Positions 53,393 through 62,997 are shown, numbered from the stretch's first letter. The stretch: DNA of 64,000 nucleotides from Carnobacterium_A sp049673005 (GCF_049673005.1 NZ_JBATXB010000004.1:18087-82086), one strand, 5' to 3'. A program made the numbers and translations. Notes: generated by a model not told the origin, from the sequence alone.

Positions 53393-53440
53393 TATTAATT
53401 AAGGATAAGCTAGAATGTTTAGCTTATCCTTAATTAATAT
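53392..53440. repeat. Perfect inverted repeat between rnc and smc
   Basis: The arms 53392-53411 and 53421-53440 are exact complements (20 bp, 21 if the first loop pair is counted). The left arm begins on the last base of the rnc stop codon. No T-run follows on either side, so a normal intrinsic terminator is unlikely. In RNA it would form a long regular duplex of the kind RNase III cuts. Confidence 0.85.
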
Positions 53441-53467
53441 ATTATCTAAGAAAGGGGACAATTGGTT

Positions 53468-56400
53468 GTGCAATTAAAAAGAATTGAAATCGCTGGTTTT
53501 AAGTCCTTTGCGGAAAAAACAACCATTGATTTCCATGAAGGAGTAACAGCAGTTGTTGGGCCTAATGGTAGTGGGAAAAGCAACATCACCGAAGCTATTC
53601 GTTGGGTTCTAGGAGAACAATCTGCTAAAAGTCTGCGTGGAGGAAAAATGAATGACATTATTTTTTCGGGAACAAGCACACGGAAACAATTAAATTTTGC
53701 AGAAGTAACATTGGTCTTAGAAAATGAAGATCATTTTTTACCTTTAGATTTTTCAGAAATTAATATTACGAGACGCTTAAATCGAAATGGAGATAGTGAG
53801 TTTTATCTAAATAAACAAGCATGTAGATTGAAAGATATTGTGGAGTTATTTATGGACTCAGGTTTAGGTAAAGAATCATTTTCAATAATTTCCCAAGGAA
53901 AAGTAGAGACTATTTTTAATAGTAAGCCTGAGGATCGAAGATCTATATTTGAAGAGGCTGCAGGTGTTTTTAAATATAAAACACGTAAAAAAAAGGCGGA
54001 GCTAAAATTAGTTGAAACAGAAGATAATTTAAGTCGAGTTCAAGATATTATTCATGAGCTAGATAGTCAAATCGAGCCATTAAAAATACAAAGTAGCATT
54101 GCCAAAGATTATTTAATGCAAAAAGAACAGCTTAGTGATGTGGAAATTGCTTTAACAGTTGTGGAAATTGAGGAACTTAAAAAACAGACAGAGAAGCATA
54201 TGAAAGGATTTGCTTCATTTGACCAACAACTAAAAGAAATGCAAGAAACTAGTAATAAGTTAGAAAAAGAATTAGTGGATCTTAAAAAAGAAAAAAAAGA
54301 ACAATCTGATTTAATTGAACAAGAACAAATTTATTTAATGGAGACTATACAATCCTATGAACAGCTAGAAGGAAAAAAGCAGGTTTTAAACGAAAGATCC
54401 AAACACACAATAATAAATAAAAAACAGTATGAGCTACAGTATCAACAAGCTGAAAAACAAATTAAACAGTTATCAGAAAAATTGAATCAATTAAACCTAA
54501 AAATTACTGAAAAAAAAGAACAACAACTACTAGTGGAAAATAAATTAAAAATGGCAGAAAAAGAACGACAGATATTAGCATTAAATAGCAAAGAAACGAT
54601 TGAACAGTTAAGAAATAATTACATTGATTTAATGCAAAATCAAACAAGTCTAAGAAATGAACAAAATTATTTAACTAAAAATCTTAATCAAGTTTCTCAA
54701 AAACAACTAAAAAACAATGCTAGAATTTCTGGTTTAGATTCAGAAAAAAAACAAGCTGAAATCAAATTAAAAAAGACAACGATAGAAATGAAATTAATTC
54801 AGCAAGAAATAGCAGAGAAAATACTGCACTACCAAGAACAACAAACATCGATTCAAAGTAGCCGTGTCATTCTCGAAAATGAAAATAAAAAAATGTTTGA
54901 TGCTTTAAAAGTTGTTCAACAAGCTAAAGCAAAAAAGGAAAGTTTACAAGAATTAACAGATGATTATACCGGTTTTTATCAAGGGGTAAAAGAGATATTA
55001 AAGAAAAAAGAACAAATTGGTGGAGTGGTAGGTGCTGTCGCTGAGTTGATAGTAGTTCCTAAAGAAAGCGAAATAGCGATTGATATTGCACTAGGTGCTG
55101 CTTCACAAAATATTATTGTCAAAGATGAAAGAAGTGCACGCAACTCTATTGCATTTTTAAAACAAAAAAAATCTGGTCGTGCAACTTTCTTACCATTAAC
55201 TACCATAAAACCAAGACATTTGCCGCTCTCAATTGAAGCAAAAGTGAAGAAGAGTGCGGGTTTTCTTGGTATGGCTAATGAAATAATTGAGTATCCCGAA
55301 GAAATTGTCTCGATAATTCAAAATTTATTAGGTACTACAATTGTAGCTAAGGATTTAGAGTCTGCTAATGCTATTGCTAAAATGATTCAGTTTGGTTACC
55401 GCGTTGTGACTCTTGAAGGTGACGTAATGAACGCGGGTGGCTCTATGACTGGTGGCGCTAATAAAAAAGGGAATCAAAGTAGTTTATTTTCAAGGAAAAA
55501 TGAATTAGCGACGCTAACTAACCAAATTATCCAAATGGAAACAATGTTATTAGCTAAAGAAGCAAAAGTCCAAAGTTTAAAACAAAAGTTAATAAAAGAA
55601 GAAGAAAAATTGGAGCAAGTAAGAGAATTAGGTGAGCAGCAAAGGTTAAAAGAACAAGAATTTAAAAATACTTATGAAATCATTTTTGAAAAGTATAACC
55701 GTTTTGAAAGAGAACTTAAAGGTAGCCGATTTGAAGAACAAGAGGATATAGAAGAAAAAAATAGTTATGAATACCGTCTTTGTTCCATCAAAGAGGAATC
55801 TGTGACTCTTGAAGCCGAAATGGATCAAATAAAACGCCAAATAGAAATGGTGTCTTCACAAAATGAAGAAAGAGAAAAGCTTCAAGCTTCTACTCTTCAA
55901 ACGGTTCAAGAATTAATGACTAAGACTGCGACACTTAAAGAACAGATGACCGGTTTAAAAAATGAGAAAAACCGTATTGAAAATGAAATAGATAGTGATA
56001 AAAAAAAGTTAGGCGAATTGAAAATATTTATACAAGAAACTTCTCAATCGAATGGAAGTCAAAAGCTTTCTCACAATGATCTAATAGAAAAATTAACAAA
56101 GTTGAAAGAAAAGAAAGAAAAATTAGAGCACTCTTTGATTCTAAACAAGAAAAACTTCTTAATTCTTCAAGAACGTTTGGATCAAGTAGAACAAAACTTA
56201 ACTTTAAAAAATAATCAACAGCGTTATGTAATGGAACAAAAAACTAAAATAGATGTTTTGTTAAATAGAAATGAGGTTGCGATGGATACTAGATTAACCT
56301 ACTTAAACGAAGAATATAAGTTGAGTTTTGAAGCTGCTAAACAACAGCATGCGCTATCGGTATCTATTGAAGATGCAACACATAAAGTAAAGTTACTTAA

Positions 56401-57043
56401 GAAAACTATTCAAGAATTGGGTCATGTTAACATAGGCGCAATTGAAGAATTTGATCGCGTTTATAGTAGATATACCTTTTTAGTAGAGCAACGTGATGAT
56501 TTGTTAGAGGCGAAAGAAAGTTTATACGAAACAATGAATGAAATGGATGAAGAGGTTATTATACGGTTCACAGAAACTTTTGATGCTATTCGTTTTCGTT
56601 TCAGTAAAGTGTTTCCACAAATGTTCGGTGGAGGCATGGCTGAACTTCGGTTGACCAATCCGGATGATATATTAACAACGGGTATTGAAATTATTGCTCA
56701 GCCGCCGGGTAAAAAATTACAGCAATTAAGTTTACTCTCAGGTGGGGAAAGAGCTTTTACTGCTATTGCGTTATTATTTGCTATTATACAAGTTAGACCT
56801 GTGCCATTTTGTATTTTAGACGAGGTCGAAGCCGCATTAGATGAAGCTAATGTAGTACGTTTTGGTAAATACTTGAAAAATTTTGATGGAGAAACACAAT
56901 TTATTGTTATTACACATCGTAAAGGTACGATGGAAGAGGCAGATGTTCTTTATGGTGTAACGATGCAAGAATCTGGTGTCTCTAAGATTGTATCTGTTCG
57001 GTTGGAAGAAGCAAAAAAAGAGAGTATGCATGCGCTAGAATAG
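53468..57043 (+). CDS. smc: Chromosome segregation protein SMC
   Basis: SMC is the ATPase of bacterial condensin. The 1191-residue protein has Walker A GPNGSGKSN near residue 32, two long coiled coils (about 165-510 and 670-1010), a hinge (about 515-660, with GVVGAVAELIVV), the signature LSGGERAFTAIALLF and Walker B FCILDEVEAALDEAN. The GTG at 53468 (MQLKRIEIAGFKSFAEK) fits relatives, with AAAGGGG 10 bases upstream; the TTG at 53462 is an alternative adding two residues. scpA and scpB are not in the window. Confidence 0.95.
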   Translation: MQLKRIEIAGFKSFAEKTTIDFHEGVTAVVGPNGSGKSNITEAIRWVLGEQSAKSLRGGKMNDIIFSGTSTRKQLNFAEVTLVLENEDHFLPLDFSEINITRRLNRNGDSEFYLNKQACRLKDIVELFMDSGLGKESFSIISQGKVETIFNSKPEDRRSIFEEAAGVFKYKTRKKKAELKLVETEDNLSRVQDIIHELDSQIEPLKIQSSIAKDYLMQKEQLSDVEIALTVVEIEELKKQTEKHMKGFASFDQQLKEMQETSNKLEKELVDLKKEKKEQSDLIEQEQIYLMETIQSYEQLEGKKQVLNERSKHTIINKKQYELQYQQAEKQIKQLSEKLNQLNLKITEKKEQQLLVENKLKMAEKERQILALNSKETIEQLRNNYIDLMQNQTSLRNEQNYLTKNLNQVSQKQLKNNARISGLDSEKKQAEIKLKKTTIEMKLIQQEIAEKILHYQEQQTSIQSSRVILENENKKMFDALKVVQQAKAKKESLQELTDDYTGFYQGVKEILKKKEQIGGVVGAVAELIVVPKESEIAIDIALGAASQNIIVKDERSARNSIAFLKQKKSGRATFLPLTTIKPRHLPLSIEAKVKKSAGFLGMANEIIEYPEEIVSIIQNLLGTTIVAKDLESANAIAKMIQFGYRVVTLEGDVMNAGGSMTGGANKKGNQSSLFSRKNELATLTNQIIQMETMLLAKEAKVQSLKQKLIKEEEKLEQVRELGEQQRLKEQEFKNTYEIIFEKYNRFERELKGSRFEEQEDIEEKNSYEYRLCSIKEESVTLEAEMDQIKRQIEMVSSQNEEREKLQASTLQTVQELMTKTATLKEQMTGLKNEKNRIENEIDSDKKKLGELKIFIQETSQSNGSQKLSHNDLIEKLTKLKEKKEKLEHSLILNKKNFLILQERLDQVEQNLTLKNNQQRYVMEQKTKIDVLLNRNEVAMDTRLTYLNEEYKLSFEAAKQQHALSVSIEDATHKVKLLKKTIQELGHVNIGAIEEFDRVYSRYTFLVEQRDDLLEAKESLYETMNEMDEEVIIRFTETFDAIRFRFSKVFPQMFGGGMAELRLTNPDDILTTGIEIIAQPPGKKLQQLSLLSGGERAFTAIALLFAIIQVRPVPFCILDEVEAALDEANVVRFGKYLKNFDGETQFIVITHRKGTMEEADVLYGVTMQESGVSKIVSVRLEEAKKESMHALE

Positions 57044-57061
57044 GTTAGAGGAGCTGACTTA

Positions 57062-57871
57062 ATGATTAAACTAATTGCGATTGATTTAGATGGCACTTTG
57101 TTAACGAAAGATCGGGAAATTTCTGATGAAAATAAAAACGCAATCAAAGAAGCAAAAAAACAAGGAATAAAAGTAGTACTGTGTACAGGAAGGCCACTCT
57201 TAGGAATGGTTCAGTATTTAGAAGAGTTGAATTTGAGAGAACAAGGAGACTATGGCATTACTTATAATGGCGGTTTAGTACAAAAAACGGATACTGGAGA
57301 AATTTTATCTCAAAAAACATTGTCACGAAAAGATACTTTAGAACTCTATAAATTAAGCCAAAATGTTAATATTCCTTGCAATTTTATTGATTTAGAAAAA
57401 GTTTATGAACCACCCTACCCGATAGGTAGAGACTCTTTGTATGCAACGATTATGACAGCATTGCCTTTTGTGCCTGTGATACCTGAAGATCTTGTTGATG
57501 ATACCGCGATAAATAAAGTCGTATTTTGTTATGAGGAAGAAACTTTAGATGAGGCTATCAAAAAAATACCTTCATATTTTTTTGAAAAATTCACCTTGAT
57601 GAAGTCTAGACCTACTTTACTTGAGTTGTTAAATAAAGAAGTGGATAAAGGCAAAGGTATTGCAGTTCTGTGCGAATTATTAGGAATAGAACCGCATGAA
57701 GTAATGGCTATTGGCGATGAAGCAAATGACTTTGCGATGATTGAATATGCAGGAATGGGTGTAGCGATGGAAAATGCTACTTCCGAAATAAAAGAACTAG
57801 CTCAGTTTATAACTAAAACGAATGACAACCATGGTGTTGCCCATGCCATTCAAAAATATGCTCTTAAATAA
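57062..57871 (+). CDS. Cof-type HAD-IIB family phosphatase
   Basis: A 269-residue haloacid dehalogenase-type phosphatase. Motif I is DLDGTLL (with the nucleophile Asp), motif II is CTGRP, the Lys of motif III is in NKEVDKGKG, and motif IV is GDEANDFAMIEYAG. The large cap inserted between motifs II and III places it in subclass IIB, whose members act on sugar phosphates and similar small molecules; the substrate is unknown. It lies between smc and ftsY, as in streptococci and enterococci. Confidence 0.93.
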   Translation: MIKLIAIDLDGTLLTKDREISDENKNAIKEAKKQGIKVVLCTGRPLLGMVQYLEELNLREQGDYGITYNGGLVQKTDTGEILSQKTLSRKDTLELYKLSQNVNIPCNFIDLEKVYEPPYPIGRDSLYATIMTALPFVPVIPEDLVDDTAINKVVFCYEEETLDEAIKKIPSYFFEKFTLMKSRPTLLELLNKEVDKGKGIAVLCELLGIEPHEVMAIGDEANDFAMIEYAGMGVAMENATSEIKELAQFITKTNDNHGVAHAIQKYALK

Positions 57872-57920
57872 ACTGATAAATACTAACGAATTAAGAATAT
57901 AAAAGAAAAGGGGTAAAATA

Positions 57921-58919
57921 ATGGGTTTTTTTGATAAAATAAAACGAGCTTTTACTGGGGAAGAAAAGATTGAAACAACTGAAGTAACAAAAAAATATGA
58001 AAAAGGTTTAGAAAAAACACGTAAATCTTTTTCAGACCGGATGAACGAACTATTTGCTAATTTCAGAACCGTAGATGAAGATTTTTTTGAGGAATTAGAA
58101 GAAATTCTGATTGGTGCTGATGTTGGATATGAAGCGTCGATGGAAATTAGTGATGCACTACGTCAAGAAGTTAAATTGAAAAATGCTAAAAATCAAGGCG
58201 AAGTACAACAAGTTATTATCGAAAAAATGGTTGAAATTTATGAAAAAGATAATACAGAAAAACCTGAAATTAATTTTAATAAAGATGGTTTATCTGTAAT
58301 TTTAGTTGTAGGTGTAAATGGTGTAGGTAAAACAACTACAATTGGTAAAATGGCTAAACGCTACCAATCAGAGGGGAAAACAGTTCTTTTAGCTGCAGGA
58401 GACACATTTAGAGCAGGTGCAATAGAACAATTAGTTGTGTGGGGCGAACGAGTTGGTTCCCAAGTCGTAACTGGTAAAGCGGGTAGTGACCCTGCTGCAG
58501 TTGTTTTTGATGCAGTACGCCAGGCTAAAGAGCAAAATGTAGATATTTTAATTGTTGACACAGCGGGACGATTACAAAACAAAGTTAATTTAATGAATGA
58601 GTTAGAAAAAATGAAGCGTGTAATTGAAAAAGAAGTTAGTGATGGACCTCATGAGGTATTATTAGTTTTAGATGCAACGACTGGTCAAAATGCTATGGTT
58701 CAAGCTAAACAATTTAAACAGACAACTAATGTGACTGGTATTGTCTTAACTAAGTTAGACGGAACGGCTAAAGGCGGAATTGTATTAGCAATACGCAAAG
58801 AATTAGATATACCTGTTAAATTAGTCGGCTTAGGTGAAGCCGTAGATGACTTGCAAGAGTTTGAACCAGGAGAATACATTTATGGTCTATTCAGTGCTTT
58901 AATCAAGGATTCCATGTAA
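57921..58919 (+). CDS. ftsY: Signal recognition particle receptor FtsY
   Basis: FtsY receives ribosome-SRP complexes at the membrane. The 332-residue protein has a short charged amphipathic N-terminus (GFFDKIKRAFTG), the N domain, and the GTPase G domain with GVNGVGKTT, DTAGR and TKLDGTAKGG. The long acidic A domain of E. coli is missing, as usual in Bacilli. AAAAGGGG precedes the ATG. It works with Ffh at 59.5 kb. Confidence 0.96.
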   Translation: MGFFDKIKRAFTGEEKIETTEVTKKYEKGLEKTRKSFSDRMNELFANFRTVDEDFFEELEEILIGADVGYEASMEISDALRQEVKLKNAKNQGEVQQVIIEKMVEIYEKDNTEKPEINFNKDGLSVILVVGVNGVGKTTTIGKMAKRYQSEGKTVLLAAGDTFRAGAIEQLVVWGERVGSQVVTGKAGSDPAAVVFDAVRQAKEQNVDILIVDTAGRLQNKVNLMNELEKMKRVIEKEVSDGPHEVLLVLDATTGQNAMVQAKQFKQTTNVTGIVLTKLDGTAKGGIVLAIRKELDIPVKLVGLGEAVDDLQEFEPGEYIYGLFSALIKDSM

Positions 58920-58940
58920 GGAAAACTTTTATAAGAATAA

Positions 58941-59028
58941 ATAAAAAAGAACCTCGGTGCTGATCCCAAAAAAAATTAGTTTTCACTCTAACTTTTTGGG
59001 GTCGCTACCTTCACAGGTTCTTTTTTAT
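58941..59028 (+). terminator. Nested hairpin after ftsY
   Basis: The outer stem ATAAAAAAGAACCT (58941-58954) pairs with AGGTTCTTTTTTAT (59015-59028). Inside, GATCCCAAAAA pairs with TTTTTGGGGTC through a CACT-containing loop, and GGTGC/GCTACC can pair imperfectly between them. The outer T-rich arm gives terminator character, but the structure is much larger and more layered than the other terminators here. Confidence 0.65.
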
Positions 59029-59083
59029 TTACTTAAAATAATAGTCTTTCCTATTTTAAAATAGAGAAGACCCCTTAAAACTA

Positions 59084-59112
59084 TTGACTATTTAACGGAT
59101 AATGAGTACGCT
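59084..59112 (+). promoter_or_regulatory. Possible ylxM-ffh promoter
   Basis: TTGACT (59084-59089) is 17 bp from TACGCT (59107-59112), a good -35 with a weak -10. Confidence 0.3.
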
Positions 59113-59173
59113 TAAGAAGTGTATAAATGAGACTCTCTGTGAAAATAGGTCTGATAAAAAAGGAAGCGTTATA

Positions 59174-59515
59174 ATGGAAATAGAACGAACGAACCGAATG
59201 AATGCGTTATTCGATTTTTATGGATCTTTACTTACTGAAAAGCAACAAAAATATATGTTACTTTATTTTGCAGATGATTACTCTCTAGGTGAAATTGCAG
59301 AAGATTTTGATGTGAGCAGGCAAGCTATATATGATAATATTAGGAGAACAGAGAAAATATTAACAGATTATGAAGATAAGCTTCATTTAGTAGAAAATTT
59401 TAATCAAACAGAAGAAACACTTAATGAGTTCTCAAATTATTTGAAAACTCATTACCCAACGGATAATACAGTTCAAAATTATATCCAAAAATTAAAAAAA
59501 GAATCAGCAGAATAA
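59174..59515 (+). CDS. ylxM: YlxM, putative SRP-associated helix-turn-helix protein
   Basis: A 113-residue protein with a sigma-70 region 4-like helix-turn-helix (LTEKQQKYMLLYFADDYSLG, then IAEDFDVSRQAIYDNIRR) and a helical tail. YlxM is encoded next to ffh throughout Bacilli and in streptococci was shown to modulate SRP activity. I start at ATG 59174, with AAGGAAG upstream; the 24 codons before it lack a ribosome site and overlap the promoter region. ffh follows 16 bp later. Confidence 0.93.
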   Translation: MEIERTNRMNALFDFYGSLLTEKQQKYMLLYFADDYSLGEIAEDFDVSRQAIYDNIRRTEKILTDYEDKLHLVENFNQTEETLNEFSNYLKTHYPTDNTVQNYIQKLKKESAE

Positions 59516-59531
59516 AGGAATGGTGAATTAA

Positions 59532-60956
59532 ATGGCATTTGAAGGATTATCAGAAAGATTACAAAATGCAATGGCAAAAATGCGTCGCAAAGGTAAAGTA
59601 TCGGAAGCAGATGTAAAAGAGATGATGCGCGAAGTTAGACTGGCTTTACTTGAGGCAGATGTTAACTTTAAAGTAGTGAAAGATTTTGTTAAAATTGTTA
59701 GTGAACGTGCAATAGGATCAGAAGTATTGGAAAGTCTCTCTCCTAGTCAACAAATATTAAAGATTGTTAGTGAAGAACTAACAAATTTAATGGGCGGTGA
59801 ACAAAGTACAATTCAAATGGCTCCAAAATCTCCAACCGTAGTTATGATGGTGGGTCTTCAAGGAGCAGGTAAAACAACGACTGCTGGTAAGTTAGTAAAC
59901 CACTTGAGAAAAACACAAAATAAACGTCCAATGATGGTAGCAGCAGATATTTATCGTCCAGCTGCTATTCAACAATTAGAAACTCTAGGAGAACAATTAG
60001 ATATTCCTGTTTTTTCAATGGGAGACAAAGTAAGCCCTGTAGAAATTGCTAAGCAAGGTATTCAAAAAGCAAAAGACGATCATCGTGATTTTGTTATCAT
60101 TGATACGGCTGGACGATTACAAATAGACGAGACACTTATGACAGAACTTACAGATATTAAAGCAGCTGTAAACCCTACAGAAATCTTCTTGGTGGTAGAT
60201 GCTATGACAGGACAAGAAGCAGCTAACGTAGCAGCATCTTTTAATGAACAGTTAGACATTACTGGTGTCATATTAACGAAGTTAGATGGAGATACTAGAG
60301 GTGGAGCAGCCCTTTCCATTCGCTCAGTTACCGGAAAGCCAATTAAATTTGTTGGACAAGGAGAAAAATTGGATGCTCTAGAACCGTTCTATCCTGATAG
60401 AATGGCAAATCGAATTCTTGGTATGGGAGATATGCTCACTCTGATTGAGAAGGCTCAACAAGATTTTGATGAGAAGAAAAATGAAGAAATGACAAAAAAA
60501 TTAAAAGATAATAGTTTTGATTTTAATGATTTCATTGATCAAATGGATCAAGTTAGTAATATGGGTCCGATAGAAGATATTCTAAAAATGATACCAGGCA
60601 TGAGCAATGCTCCGGGACTTGAAAATCTTCAAATAGATCCTAAAGATATGGCTCGTATGAAAGCTATTGTTTTATCTATGACCCCTAGCGAACGGAAAAA
60701 TCCTGATATTTTATCTCAAAGCAGAAGAAGAAGAATTGCAAGAGGTTCAGCAAGACCAATCGCTGAAGTAAATCGTATGATTAAACAATTCAATGAATCA
60801 AAAAAGATGATGAGTAAAATGACTAAAGGTAATTTTGATGGAATGGATGGAATGTTTGGTCAAGGCGTCAAAGGGAAAATAGGTAAAATGGCGATGAATT
60901 CTATGGTTCGTAAGAATAAAAAGAAAGCTAAAAAGAAAAATAAAAAGAAACATTAG
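59532..60956 (+). CDS. ffh: Signal recognition particle protein Ffh
   Basis: Ffh binds SRP RNA and signal peptides. The 474-residue protein has an N domain (1-85), a G domain with GLQGAGKTTT, DTAGRLQ and TKLDGDTRGG, and a Met-rich M domain (about 300-440) containing the RNA-binding SRRRRIARGSA. It ends in a Lys-rich tail of about 20 residues. The start ATG follows AAAGGAATGG. Confidence 0.97.
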   Translation: MAFEGLSERLQNAMAKMRRKGKVSEADVKEMMREVRLALLEADVNFKVVKDFVKIVSERAIGSEVLESLSPSQQILKIVSEELTNLMGGEQSTIQMAPKSPTVVMMVGLQGAGKTTTAGKLVNHLRKTQNKRPMMVAADIYRPAAIQQLETLGEQLDIPVFSMGDKVSPVEIAKQGIQKAKDDHRDFVIIDTAGRLQIDETLMTELTDIKAAVNPTEIFLVVDAMTGQEAANVAASFNEQLDITGVILTKLDGDTRGGAALSIRSVTGKPIKFVGQGEKLDALEPFYPDRMANRILGMGDMLTLIEKAQQDFDEKKNEEMTKKLKDNSFDFNDFIDQMDQVSNMGPIEDILKMIPGMSNAPGLENLQIDPKDMARMKAIVLSMTPSERKNPDILSQSRRRRIARGSARPIAEVNRMIKQFNESKKMMSKMTKGNFDGMDGMFGQGVKGKIGKMAMNSMVRKNKKKAKKKNKKKH

Positions 60957-60997
60957 GAATAGAAATAAAATAAAAAAAGACTGTAAAGAAAAAACAC

Positions 60998-61026
60998 TTT
61001 ACAACGATGAATTTTCCTGTTAATAT
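60998..61026 (+). promoter_or_regulatory. rpsP promoter
   Basis: TTTACA (60998-61003), a 17-bp spacer and TAATAT (61021-61026). The -35 is the right arm of a small TGTAAAG/CTTTACA inverted repeat. Confidence 0.6.
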
Positions 61027-61062
61027 ACTTATTGAGAGAGAGTTAATGGAGGTGTAATAAAT

Positions 61063-61335
61063 ATGGCAGTAAAAATCCGCTTGAAACGTATGGGTTCTAA
61101 AAGAAATCCGTTTTATCGTATAGTAGTTGCAGATTCTCGCGCTCCACGTGATGGACGCTTTATCGAACCTGTAGGCACATACAACCCAGTTGTTAGCCCA
61201 GCTGAAGTGAAATTGGATGAAGAATTAGTATTGAAATGGTTAGCTGAAGGTGCGCAACCATCTGATACAGTACGTAACATCCTTTCAAAAGAAGGCGTTA
61301 TGAAAAAATTTCATGATTCAAAAAATAGCAAATAA
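61063..61335 (+). CDS. rpsP: 30S ribosomal protein S16
   Basis: S16 is an early 16S rRNA binder. The 90-residue protein begins AVKIRLKRMGSKRNPFYRIV and has the conserved RAPRDGRFIEPVGTYNP. GGAGGTG precedes the ATG. It is followed by khpA, then rimM-trmD-rplS, the conserved order. Confidence 0.97.
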   Translation: MAVKIRLKRMGSKRNPFYRIVVADSRAPRDGRFIEPVGTYNPVVSPAEVKLDEELVLKWLAEGAQPSDTVRNILSKEGVMKKFHDSKNSK

Positions 61336-61349
61336 AAAGGATGAGAACT

Positions 61350-61601
61350 ATGGCTGACATGAATGAATTAATTCTTACCATTGTTCGTCCACTTGTAAGT
61401 TATCCGGAAAAACTAATGATTAATATTATTGAAAAAGATGATTTTTTAGAATATCAGTTATCTGTTCATCCTGATGATATAGGGCGTTTAATAGGGAAAA
61501 AAGGTCGCGTAGCAAAAGCTATTCGAACAATTATCTATAGCGTTAAAGTCGAAGGACCTAAACGTGTAAGATTAATTATTCAGAATAGCGAAAATTCTTG
61601 A
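61350..61601 (+). CDS. khpA: KH-domain RNA-binding protein KhpA
   Basis: An 83-residue single KH domain with the GxxG loop in GRLIGKKGRVAKAIR. In streptococci KhpA works with KhpB (EloR) to control cell elongation and division through RNA binding. I use ATG 61350 (MADMNELILTIVRPLV), 9 bases after AAAAGG; the ATG at 61341 directly abuts that site. It is in one operon with rpsP. Confidence 0.95.
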   Translation: MADMNELILTIVRPLVSYPEKLMINIIEKDDFLEYQLSVHPDDIGRLIGKKGRVAKAIRTIIYSVKVEGPKRVRLIIQNSENS

Positions 61602-61607
61602 AGTAAG

Positions 61608-61634
61608 AAACCATTTCTAAGAAATGGTTTTTTT
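61608..61634 (+). terminator. rpsP-khpA terminator
   Basis: AAACCATTTC pairs perfectly with GAAATGGTTT around a 3-base loop, followed by Ts. Confidence 0.9.
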
Positions 61635-61689
61635 CTTTTTTATTTGTATTGATCTAATTAAAAAGAAAAAGTAAAAAAGAAAAAACATA

Positions 61690-61698
61690 TGGTACAAT
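61690..61698 (+). promoter_or_regulatory. rimM-trmD promoter (extended -10)
   Basis: TGGTACAAT, with TACAAT at 61693-61698, lies 44 bp before rimM. No -35 is recognisable. Confidence 0.45.
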
Positions 61699-61741
61699 AA
61701 AAAATAAACCAAATAAAAACAAAAAAGAATCGAGGTAAACT

Positions 61742-62257
61742 ATGGCTGAATTATATAATGTGGGTAAAATAGTAAATACTCAAGGTATTAAAGGAGAAGT
61801 CCGTGTTATTTCAAAAACGGATTTTCCAGAGAAACGTTACAAGAAGGGTTCCAAGTTGTTGCTTGACCAAGCTGGCAACAAGATGATTGAGCTAACAGTC
61901 GCTAGTCACCGTAAACATAAGACATTTGATATAGTATCTTTTGAAAATCATCCTAACATTAATGATGTGGAAAAATATCGTGATGGAATTTTAAAAGTAA
62001 CCGCTGAACAACTAGGTGATTTACCGGAAAATGAATTTTATTTACATCAGATTATTGATTTATCTGTACAGGATGAAGAAGGAAATAAATTGGGTAAAGT
62101 TACAGAAGTATTATCGCCAGGGGCGAATGATGTTTGGGTGATAAAGCAGCTCAATGGTAAAGATTTACTGATTCCTTATATAGAAGACATTGTATTAAAA
62201 GTTGATTTAGAAAACAAACTAGTTACTATACATGTGATGGAAGGATTAATTGATTAA
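61742..62257 (+). CDS. rimM: 16S rRNA processing protein RimM
   Basis: RimM aids maturation of the 30S head and binds S19. The 171-residue protein has an N-terminal RimM barrel (VGKIVNTQGIKGEVRVIS) and a C-terminal PRC barrel (about 95-165, with GKVTEVLSPGANDVWVI and LIPYIEDIV). Its stop codon overlaps the trmD start by one base (TAATG), so the two are translationally coupled. Confidence 0.96.
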   Translation: MAELYNVGKIVNTQGIKGEVRVISKTDFPEKRYKKGSKLLLDQAGNKMIELTVASHRKHKTFDIVSFENHPNINDVEKYRDGILKVTAEQLGDLPENEFYLHQIIDLSVQDEEGNKLGKVTEVLSPGANDVWVIKQLNGKDLLIPYIEDIVLKVDLENKLVTIHVMEGLID

Positions 62258-62997
62258 TGAAAGTTGATATTTTAACCTTATTTCCTAGAATGTTTGAAGG
62301 ACCTTTGACAGAATCGATTATCGGAAAAGCGATAGAAAAAAAATTATTAGATGTAACAATAAGAAATTTTCGAGATTATTCTGAAAATAAACACAGTAAT
62401 GTGGATGATTATCCATATGGTGGAGGAGCAGGTATGTTATTAACTGCTCAGCCAATATTTAGTGGGTTAGATGCAATTGAAACTGAAAATCCTGAGACAA
62501 AAAAAAGAGTTATTTTGTTAGATCCGGCAGGTGTCCCTTTCACTCAAAGTCTTGCTGAGGAGTTATCTGAGGAAAAACATTTAGTTTTTATTTGTGGTCA
62601 TTACGAAGGATACGATGAGAGAATTCGTAAATTGGTAACGGATGAAATTTCATTGGGAGATTTTGTTTTAACTGGTGGAGAGTTAGGTGCGATGGTTGTT
62701 ATTGATGCAGCCGTCCGTTTGTTGCCAGAAGCATTAGGCAATGATGAATCTGCTAAAACAGATTCTCATTCAACTGGTTTTTTAGAGCATCCTCAGTATA
62801 CAAGGCCAGCAGAATTTCGTGGAATGAAAGTGCCGGATGTTTTAATTAGTGGGAATCACAAAAAAATTGCAGAATGGCAAGAAAAAGAATCGCTACGTCG
62901 AACTTATTTAAGAAGACCTGATATGTTATTAGAGAAAGTATTTACTAAAGACCAAAAAAAATGGTTAGATGAAATACAAAATGAAGAGAATCTATAA
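62257..62997 (+). CDS. trmD: tRNA (guanine-37 N1) methyltransferase
   Basis: TrmD makes m1G37 in tRNAs that read CNN codons, preventing frameshifts. The 246-residue SPOUT enzyme has YGGGAGML, the knot segments LLDPAG, CGHYEGYDERI, and SLGDFVLTGGE, whose residues form the SAM knot and active site, plus the C-terminal tRNA-binding domain. It begins inside the rimM stop codon. Confidence 0.97.
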   Translation: MKVDILTLFPRMFEGPLTESIIGKAIEKKLLDVTIRNFRDYSENKHSNVDDYPYGGGAGMLLTAQPIFSGLDAIETENPETKKRVILLDPAGVPFTQSLAEELSEEKHLVFICGHYEGYDERIRKLVTDEISLGDFVLTGGELGAMVVIDAAVRLLPEALGNDESAKTDSHSTGFLEHPQYTRPAEFRGMKVPDVLISGNHKKIAEWQEKESLRRTYLRRPDMLLEKVFTKDQKKWLDEIQNEENL

